Of a stretch of DNA of 19,290 nucleotides, positions 14,577-19,290 are shown piece after piece. Position 1 is the stretch's first letter; each line of letters opens with the position of its first letter. A program made the translations under genes and the position numbers. The notes under the pieces are model-generated. The model was not told the DNA's origin. It ran no database searches and worked only from the letters and a program-made list of their open reading frames with translations. Origin of the DNA: JAAFIM01 sp964467315. GTDB lineage: Bacteria; Bacteroidota; Bacteroidia; Chitinophagales; Saprospiraceae. The stretch spans positions 1 to 19,290 of the forward strand of contig CAYXSA010000080.1 of assembly GCA_964467315.1 (NCBI GenBank). The letters run 5' to 3'.

Positions 14577-14689
14577 GGGCGTGCCCCCAGCCCAAAAAGG
14601 GGCTGGGGTCGGGCTATACGCTGCGGGGCGCAAAGGGCAGACACATTGGTCTGCCCCTACATGCGCCCCTACGCTGCTATCCCTCACGC
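14577..14689 (+). repeat. Family A palindromic repeat behind the GNAT gene
   Basis: It reads GGGCGTGCC, palindrome CCCCAGCCC/GGGGCTGGGG, GTCGGGCTATAC, the module GGGCAGACACATTGGTCTGCCC (shared with family B copy 2), and GCTGCTATCCCTCACGC. It starts 36 bases after the stop codon, in the same direction as the gene. A T-rich run (14552-14575) precedes it. Confidence 0.85.
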
Positions 14690-14699
14690 TGGATATGGC

Positions 14700-14746
14700 G
14701 CAGCGCCCGCAAAGGGCGGGCGCTGCTTTGTTTTTTGTTTTTTTTT
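14700..14746 (+). terminator. Strong GC hairpin with T-rich tail
   Basis: GCAGCGCCCGC (14700-14710) pairs with GCGGGCGCTGC (14716-14726), an 11-bp perfect stem with loop AAAGG. It is followed by TTTGTTTTTTG and nine T. It sits between two family A copies and could end + strand transcription from the reductase/GNAT pair. A further hairpin, CCGCGCC/GGCGCGG, is at about 14764-14782. Confidence 0.7.
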
Positions 14747-14790
14747 GCGCCAATGCCCGCGCGCCGCGCCCCTTTGGCGCGGCAGCAAGC

Positions 14791-14897
14791 GCGTGAGGGA
14801 TAGTAGGGGCGAATCAACATTCGCCCCTGACAGGGGCGATGTGGATACGCCCCGCATAGCCCGACCGCCGCGCCCTTTTGGCGCGGCGGGCACGCCC
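14791..14897 (-). repeat. Family A palindromic repeat behind the DUF486 gene
   Basis: On the minus strand it starts 7 bases behind the DUF486 stop. It reads GGGCGTGCC, palindrome CGCCGCGCC/GGCGCGGCG, GTCGGGCTATGC, GGGGCG-type hairpin modules (AGGGGCGAAT...ATTCGCCCCT), and CTACTATCCCTCACGC. With the copy at 14577 it forms a head-out inverted pair around the terminator, in the gap between two converging genes. Confidence 0.85.
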
Positions 14898-14904
14898 CAA
14901 AAAA

Positions 14905-15273
14905 TCACTTTTTGAAAATAAAGTACACCGCCAAAATCAAAAACCCAAACCCAATCAAATGATTGAGGCGAAAGGTCTCCGTTTTGAAAAAAATCAGCGC
15001 AAAAAGCGTGAAAACGACCAGCGTTATCACCTCTTGTATCACCTTTAGTTCGATAAGCGAAAAGGGGCCTCCATGCTCCCGCGAGCCTATCCGATTGGCT
15101 GGCACCTGAAAACAGTACTCAAAAAAAGCAATGCCCCAACTCACGACTATCAACGTAAATAAGCCCGCCGTTTGTAGCCAGCCCCATTCCTTAAATTTCA
15201 GATGCCCGTACCAAGCAAACGTCATAAATACGTTGGAAAGCACCAACAGCAAAATTGTTAAAAACCCTGACAT
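14905..15273 (-). CDS. DUF486 (DMT-superfamily-like) membrane protein
   Basis: The 122-aa protein has four predicted transmembrane helices (about 4-22, 34-52, 77-97, 101-119), the size of a small multidrug-resistance-type half transporter. The family pattern FMTFAWYGHLK (16-26), VVSWGIAFFEYCFQVPANRIGS (43-64) and FSLIELKVIQEVITLVVFT is complete. The function of the family is unknown; transport is inferred only from the fold. The ATG at 15271-15273 is unambiguous. It converges with the GNAT gene. A near-consensus -7 box, TATTTTCG, lies upstream but is weak. Confidence 0.92.
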   Translation of the reverse strand: MSGFLTILLLVLSNVFMTFAWYGHLKFKEWGWLQTAGLFTLIVVSWGIAFFEYCFQVPANRIGSREHGGPFSLIELKVIQEVITLVVFTLFALIFFKTETFRLNHLIGFGFLILAVYFIFKK

Positions 15274-15392
15274 AATGATATTTTTCGGCTGTTATTTTGT
15301 CATAAACCCAAGCGGCGGCGAAAATACTGCATAATTTTTGAGGCTCAGGGGCTGCTTTTAGAATAATTTTAACGTTTAGATAAGAAATCGCC

Positions 15393-15421
15393 TGCACAAC
15401 TTGCTGTTGTGCAACATTTTT
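15393..15421 (+). terminator. Hairpin with T-run in the leader of the lipoprotein gene
   Basis: TGCACAAC (15393-15400) pairs with GTTGTGCA (15406-15413), an 8-bp stem with loop TTGCT, followed by ACATTTTTT. No + strand gene lies just upstream, so it is either a leader terminator (attenuator) for the lipoprotein gene at 15479 or the end of an unseen transcript. The rest of the 205-base gap shows no gene. Confidence 0.5.
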
Positions 15422-15478
15422 TGCATCTTGCCGTTTGATTGGAGGAGATTTGATAAAGACCAAAATACGCTTTTCGCT

Positions 15479-16474
15479 ATGCAAGGAATATATATAACCT
15501 TAGCTTACGCGCTGCTGATGCTGCTCGCCGTAAGCTGCCAATCGGAGATTGCCCCCCGCAATAGCGCGCCGCCCCTCTCCGCAAAGAGCAGCAGCAATAG
15601 CCCCGCCAGCCAAGGCAAAGAGGAAGAAGATACCATCAACCTAAAAATGACGGCACACGCTACCCAACTCGTCTTTGCCGCCGAAGACTTCAAAAGCAAA
15701 GACCTATCCGAAACGCACGTAAGAGAAATAAAAGCGTGGTGGGATAGCCTCCCGCAACCCCTACAGTCGCGCGTAAAATCCAATGCCGTTGCCGTAGAAG
15801 TCGTTTCTAACGTAGTTGCCTCGCCCAATACCCAATGCCTTAGCCAAAAGAGCGATAATAAAATTGAGCAAACAGGCGCAGCCTTAGAAAAGGTTATCGG
15901 CACTACTACGGAAATGACGTACACCGTCAATACAACCGTTGTAGAAAAAGTATCCACCTCCGCACCAAGTAGCAACAATAACCCCAAAAATAGCGAGGCA
16001 ACCGCTACGACCAATATCCTACTCGTAGAAACCGTAGCCGTAAAACTTAGCCAATTTGCGCTCGACCTGCCATTACAAGACATGACAGACCTAAGCACAG
16101 AAACGGCGCAGGCGCTTCAGTATTGGTGGACAAGCCTACCCGAAGACCTACAAAACAAAATCCGCCAGCAAGAAATCAGCATACAGTTGAATGTCTGCTC
16201 TATTGATAGAGGCGTTATTGGAAAACACAATCAGAAGCCTATCTTAGGGCTGAATGCCGATACAAAATTGACTATAGTAGAAGATATTTTGCATCGCATC
16301 ATCGGCACTTATCGCGCGGGTACGCGCACCATCGCCCTCGCAAAAATCAACGCTGCTACGCCCAGCATCGAAAAATTGGGCAGCCACAACGCCCACATAC
16401 GCAGCGACCAATATCTACGCCTGCAACTGCGCAGCAATCGAACTGCTGCTACCACTGCGCCTTCCGCGATGTAA
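15479..16474 (+). CDS. Lipoprotein with two repeated domains
   Basis: The 331-aa protein starts with a lipoprotein signal (MQGIYITLAYALLMLLAVSC, Cys20) followed by a Ser/Pro-rich tether (29-48). The frame is open to a TTG at 15401, but the signal fixes the start at 15479. Two similar units follow. Unit 1 (about 62-160) has DLSETHVREIKAWWDSLPQPLQ then a V-x-V-E-V-V strand and ALEKVIGTTTEMTYTVNTTV. Unit 2 (about 186-296) has DLSTETAQALQYWWTSLPEDLQ, ISIQLNV, and VEDILHRIIGTYRAGTRTIAL. The strand-helix-strand-helix-strand order suggests a diverged OmpA-C-like fold, but this is an inference; the peptidoglycan-binding residues are not evident. It is followed by a strong terminator and then, 10 bases later, the PP2C gene. 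Confidence 0.8.
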   Translation: MQGIYITLAYALLMLLAVSCQSEIAPRNSAPPLSAKSSSNSPASQGKEEEDTINLKMTAHATQLVFAAEDFKSKDLSETHVREIKAWWDSLPQPLQSRVKSNAVAVEVVSNVVASPNTQCLSQKSDNKIEQTGAALEKVIGTTTEMTYTVNTTVVEKVSTSAPSSNNNPKNSEATATTNILLVETVAVKLSQFALDLPLQDMTDLSTETAQALQYWWTSLPEDLQNKIRQQEISIQLNVCSIDRGVIGKHNQKPILGLNADTKLTIVEDILHRIIGTYRAGTRTIALAKINAATPSIEKLGSHNAHIRSDQYLRLQLRSNRTAATTAPSAM

Positions 16475-16492
16475 AGAATTTAGATACAAAAA

Positions 16493-16526
16493 GCCGCCTA
16501 CGACCCATTCGCAGGCGGTTTTTTTT
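16493..16526 (+). terminator. Rho-independent terminator between lipoprotein and PP2C genes
   Basis: CCGCCT (16494-16499) pairs with AGGCGG (16513-16518), with G-U closing, and eight T follow (16519-16526). The PP2C ATG comes only 10 bases after the T-run, so this gene needs either its own promoter inside or before the hairpin, or read-through. Confidence 0.85.
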
Positions 16527-16536
16527 GATTTTAGCT

Positions 16537-17520
16537 ATGGCAAGCAAGAAAAAAAAGCCCCTTTCGTCGCTTGTGCAAGCGATAACGTTGCAAGCATTTT
16601 TCACGCATTTTCAGCCCTATCATTCGCTTTGGCGGGACTTGCCGAGCGACCAGACGCAGCCTCAAGCGAAAAGCGATACGCAGCGAGAGCGTTTATTTTT
16701 TGGCGGAAAAACGGTGGTAGCGGCTTCGCGGCGTGGGCGAGCGCACGCACACGAGGGCAAGTACAGGGAAGACGATTTTTTGCTACATCAAGACGAAAGT
16801 AGCGGCTGGCTCTTGCTTTGTGTTGCCGACGGGGCGGGCTCGGCTGCTAACGCGGTGCGGGCTTCGCGGCTTGCCTGCGAGGCGGTGCGCGACTTCTGTC
16901 TAAAAATGGGGTTTTCTGCCCTTCAATCGGCAGCGGAAGCGTATTTTATGGACTCAAAACAGGGGCAGCCGCTGCGGTTGGCACTTTACAATTTGCTCGG
17001 TGGGGCTGCTTTTTCGGCAGCCAAAAGCCTGAAAAATGCCGCCGAAAGCGCGGGCGAGCCGTTCCGCAGTTTTGCGACTACGCTGAGTTTTGTTTTGTTG
17101 CGCCGCTGCGATATGGGCTGGACGCTGGCGAGTTTCGGCGTAGGCGATAGCCCCGCCGCCCTGCTTCGCGCCGACAATAATGCGGTAGAATTGCTACACG
17201 CGCCCGATGAGGGCGAATACGCAGGGCAAACTTACTTTTTGACTTCGCCCCAGTGGGCACGCGATGCCAAAAGTATTTTTGCCCGCCTAAAATTTATACA
17301 AGTAAATGATTTTCAGTTACTTGCGCTTATGAGCGATGGCATATACGACCCCATTTTTGAGCATTCCAGCGCCCTGCTACAGCCTAAAAAATGGGAGCAT
17401 CTACACGCAGAATTGATACAAAACGGCTGCCACGACGAGGAAGGCGAACGCCTTTTGCAGTGGCTCAATTTCTGGTCGCAAGGCAACCACGATGACCGCA
17501 CGCTGATAGCCGTGTTTTGA
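16537..17520 (+). CDS. PP2C-type Ser/Thr protein phosphatase (YegK/PphC-like)
   Basis: The 327-aa cytoplasmic metal-dependent phosphatase shows the PP2C motifs in order: HEGKYREDD (72-80, the RxED/N region), VADGAGS (96-102, metal ligand Asp98), FATTLS (179-184), FGVGDSPA (200-207), LMSDGIYD (264-271) and the closing GNHDDRT (316-322, metal ligand Asp). The N-terminus (1-50) is basic and low in conservation. An in-frame TTG 12 bases upstream lies inside the terminator T-run, so the ATG at 16537 is chosen. The kinase gene follows after 146 bases. The pair resembles E. coli yegK/yegI and the TerY-P phosphatase-kinase pair, in which the phosphatase reverses kinase action. No vWA gene is present in the window. 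Confidence 0.92.
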   Translation: MASKKKKPLSSLVQAITLQAFFTHFQPYHSLWRDLPSDQTQPQAKSDTQRERLFFGGKTVVAASRRGRAHAHEGKYREDDFLLHQDESSGWLLLCVADGAGSAANAVRASRLACEAVRDFCLKMGFSALQSAAEAYFMDSKQGQPLRLALYNLLGGAAFSAAKSLKNAAESAGEPFRSFATTLSFVLLRRCDMGWTLASFGVGDSPAALLRADNNAVELLHAPDEGEYAGQTYFLTSPQWARDAKSIFARLKFIQVNDFQLLALMSDGIYDPIFEHSSALLQPKKWEHLHAELIQNGCHDEEGERLLQWLNFWSQGNHDDRTLIAVF

Positions 17521-17666
17521 ATGACGAATTACGAATGTTGTGCTTTGTGTATAGGTGCTATGCCGCCTTGCGGCGGTGGTGGTAGCAAGTACATATGTGC
17601 TATGCGTTCAGTTCGTCATTCGTCATTCGTCATTCGTCATTCGTCATTCGTCATTCGTAATTCGCT
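17521..17666 (+). repeat. Heptanucleotide array (CGTCATT)6 with inverted flank before the kinase gene
   Basis: Six perfect copies of CGTCATT run from 17614 to 17655, followed by one variant CGTAATT (17656-17662). The ATG of the kinase is 4 bases later. The opposite end of the spacer (17521-17536) carries the inverted form, ATGACGAATTACGAAT, so the spacer is bordered by inverted repeats. Between them are a hairpin CCGCC/GGCGG (17563-17576) and a direct repeat GTGCTATGC at about 17556 and 17597. No promoter was recognised. Heptamer arrays of this kind can change length by slippage. Confidence 0.9.
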
Positions 17667-19178
17667 ATGGGGTTTATCAGTTTGAAGGCGGAGGACGGCA
17701 GCGCGCTCGTTTTCGATAGCCGCTATTTTGCTCAAGGGGCAGTAAAGGACGTTCATTTGAGCCGCGACGGCGCGCAGGTAGTAGCTTTTTATCGGAAGTT
17801 GCGAGCGGGTACGCCTGCCTACGCTGCTGCTAAGGCGCGTTTAGAAAAAATCGTGGGCACATACCGCAAGCGCATTTTTGAGATGGAGGGCGGCGATTTT
17901 TGGCGAGGCTTGTACTGCTGGGCGGAGCGTATTGTAGTTTGGGGCGATAGATTGGGGTTTGTAGCGCCTTTGTATCCGAAGCGCTTTTTTTTCGAGTACG
18001 GTGCAGTAGGCGATGACAAACTACAGATACGCGGCAAAGAAAAAGAAAGCAAGTGGTTTAGCTCGGCGCAAAATCGCTTTCATTTTTTGGATATGCGCGA
18101 GCGGGGCAATTTGCAGCAATGGCTCTTGGTTTGCCTGAATTTATGCCGCGCCTTGCGGCGGCTGCACGCTGCGGGTTTGGCGCATGGGGATTTATCGTAT
18201 AAAAATGTGCTTGCCGACCCTTTGAGGGGCAGCATTTACATTACGGATATAGATGGTCTGGTAGTGCCCGATTTGTTTGTGCCCGAGGTGCTGGGATCGC
18301 CTGATTTTATCGCACCTGAAGTGCTGGCGACGCAGCATTTTTCGGTAGCAAGTGGGCGGCGTGTCTTGCCGAGTCGACAGACAGATTTGCACGCTTTAGC
18401 GGTTTTGTTGTATATGTATTTGCTTTGTCGACACCCGCTAAGGGGCCGAAAAATACACGATTTGCAGGACGAGCGCCGCGACGAGCTGCTAAGTATGGGG
18501 GCGGGGGCTTTGTTTGTGGAGCACCCACAAGACGCGAGCAATCGCCCCGATGTGAGCAATCTAAGCGCGGGGTATTTGCCTTGGGGCGATGTGGAGAAAC
18601 TGCCTTATTCGATATTGGGCGAGCGGCTGCGGGCTTTGTTTGAGCGGGCATTTGTGCAGGGTTTGCATAGGGCGACGGAGCGAGTGAGCGCCGACGAATG
18701 GGAGCGCGCTTTTGTGCAAACGCTGGATTTGCTACTGCCTTGCGCGGGGAAGGCTTGCCCGCAGCAATGGTTTGTGTATATGCCCGAAAAAGCGCGGCAA
18801 GTTTGCCCTTATTGCGATACGGTATACCCGCAGGTAGTGCCTTTGGCGGAGTTTTTTTTGCCATATAAAGAGGAGATATATCTTAGCGATGGCTGGCTAA
18901 TGAGCCTATACAATCCAAAAAATCTGTATCTTTGGCACATCAATAGCCGATTTTTTCCGAATGAAAAAATTAGCGGTGAAGAGCGAAAACCTGTAGCCGA
19001 CTTTCAACAGCTGAATGGCAGATGGTATTTTATCAATCGGCGCTTAGGCTCTGCCTTCGATATGAGCCGCGCGCGCCCCATCGCTATAAACAGCGCCGTA
19101 GAGCTACAAAATGGGCTAAAAATACGCCTTGATGAGGGAGAAAATGCCCGAATTATGCGGATCCGATTGCCCGCGTGA
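17667..19178 (+). CDS. Atypical protein kinase with zinc-ribbon-like segment and C-terminal FHA-like region (YegI/TerY-P type)
   Basis: The 503-aa protein has a kinase domain at about 15-350. The catalytic loop is HGDLSYKN (173-180, Asp175 and Asn180). The metal site is DIDG (194-197, with Asp194 at the DFG position by spacing). The APE motif is IAPEVL (215-220). The glycine loop is replaced by QGAVKDV (23-29), and the usual VAIK lysine position reads VVAFYRK (38-44) without a lysine after the alanine, so Lys27 may take its place. Cys359, Cys364, Cys380 and Cys383 (CPYC) form a zinc-ribbon-like set. Residues 400-503 are beta-rich (LYLWHINSRFFP, GRWYFINRR, VELQNGLKIRL) and look FHA-like. The order fits kinases paired with a PP2C and a vWA protein; targets are unknown. 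No transmembrane helix. Confidence 0.88.
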   Translation: MGFISLKAEDGSALVFDSRYFAQGAVKDVHLSRDGAQVVAFYRKLRAGTPAYAAAKARLEKIVGTYRKRIFEMEGGDFWRGLYCWAERIVVWGDRLGFVAPLYPKRFFFEYGAVGDDKLQIRGKEKESKWFSSAQNRFHFLDMRERGNLQQWLLVCLNLCRALRRLHAAGLAHGDLSYKNVLADPLRGSIYITDIDGLVVPDLFVPEVLGSPDFIAPEVLATQHFSVASGRRVLPSRQTDLHALAVLLYMYLLCRHPLRGRKIHDLQDERRDELLSMGAGALFVEHPQDASNRPDVSNLSAGYLPWGDVEKLPYSILGERLRALFERAFVQGLHRATERVSADEWERAFVQTLDLLLPCAGKACPQQWFVYMPEKARQVCPYCDTVYPQVVPLAEFFLPYKEEIYLSDGWLMSLYNPKNLYLWHINSRFFPNEKISGEERKPVADFQQLNGRWYFINRRLGSAFDMSRARPIAINSAVELQNGLKIRLDEGENARIMRIRLPA

Positions 19179-19209
19179 GGGCAATGTCATTAAGGCATTA
19201 CATTTTTTT
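19166..19209 (+). terminator. Possible terminator behind the kinase gene
   Basis: ATTGCCC (19166-19172) and GGGCAAT (19179-19185) form a 7-bp stem around the stop codon. An alternative stem AATGTC/GGCATT (19183-19199) lies next to a run of seven T (19203-19209). The two stems exclude each other. Confidence 0.45.
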
Positions 19210-19249
19210 GTTGCTTTTGAGAAAAATTAAAGCAGTCGTTTTCTTTTCT

Positions 19250-19283
19250 GTTACTTTTTTTTCCGAAGCGAAAAAAAAGTAAC
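19250..19283. repeat. Perfect 13-bp inverted repeat with A/T arms
   Basis: GTTACTTTTTTTT (19250-19262) and AAAAAAAAGTAAC (19271-19283) flank CCGAAGCG. It could work as a terminator in either direction. It marks the right edge of the window. Confidence 0.75.
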
Positions 19284-19290
19284 CAAAAAA

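Noticed and set aside
14552..14915. Several overlapping short open frames in both directions
   Set aside because: They are made of the family A repeats and hairpins and repeat the same peptide strings as other copies, for example the frames near 4901-5245 and 9717-10167.
15505..16098. 197-codon minus-strand open frame inside the lipoprotein gene
   Set aside because: The Ser/Leu/Val-rich composition is the complement of the lipoprotein sequence; no start signal or motif.
17614..17662. CRISPR-like array
   Set aside because: The units are 7 bases and directly adjacent, without spacers; it is a simple tandem repeat.
18307..18864. 185-codon minus-strand open frame inside the kinase gene
   Set aside because: Pro/Ala/Lys-rich low-complexity product, antisense to the kinase active-site region.

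Overview
The window (about 19.3 kb) reads as a Bacteroidota chromosome, probably a marine or gliding Cytophagales/Saprospiria-type organism; the order is a guess. Reasons: several promoters of the TTTG-N17-18-TAnnTTTG type, starts without a consistent Shine-Dalgarno, a GWxTD-domain lipoprotein, DUF4294 and DUF486 proteins, a RloA/RloB pair, and long GC-rich palindromic intergenic repeats. No rRNA, tRNA, CRISPR array or insertion sequence was seen.

Layout. 1-2758: an unknown + strand ORF converges, with a 4-base stop-codon overlap, on a membrane-anchored protein-kinase-like protein whose catalytic residues are gone (a pseudokinase). Between it and a secreted minus-strand protein is a + strand promoter and a + strand terminator with no ORF, a candidate small RNA. 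2860-4791: GDP-L-fucose synthase (fcl) and a small lipoprotein, both minus, separated by a strong terminator. 5162-7507: tatC and a GWxTD lipoprotein (+). 7678-9811: hemA and a DUF4294 secreted protein (minus). 10151-12194: an AAA_15-type ATPase overlapping a RloB-family protein, visibly richer in A+T than its neighbours, a probable acquired anti-phage (RloAB/AbiL-like) module. 12437-14541: a ferredoxin-NAD(P)H-reductase-like protein with a C-terminal 2Fe-2S domain, followed 14 bases later by a GNAT/FemAB-like acyltransferase. 14905-15273: a DUF486 membrane protein (minus). 15479-19178: a lipoprotein with an internal duplication, a PP2C phosphatase and an unusual protein kinase with a zinc-ribbon-like and possibly FHA-like tail. 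The last two resemble the phosphatase and kinase of the YegK/YegI/YegL (TerY-P) triad; the von Willebrand-A partner is not in the window.

Genes that may act together: RloA with RloB (ATP-driven sensor plus TOPRIM-like effector), and PP2C with kinase (opposing phosphorylation reactions). A six-copy heptanucleotide repeat lies 4 bases before the kinase start.

The gaps are filled by two families of modular palindromic repeats. Family A runs GGGCGTGCC - palindrome - GGTCGGGCTATCC - variable module - CTATCCCTCACGC, with seven copies, one partial. Family B runs GGGCTAGCGATGCGGAG ... GCGCAGCCCC, with two copies. The two families share hairpin modules, and four family A copies sit directly behind a stop codon in the direction of transcription.

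All assignments come from reading motifs by eye; no database search was run.
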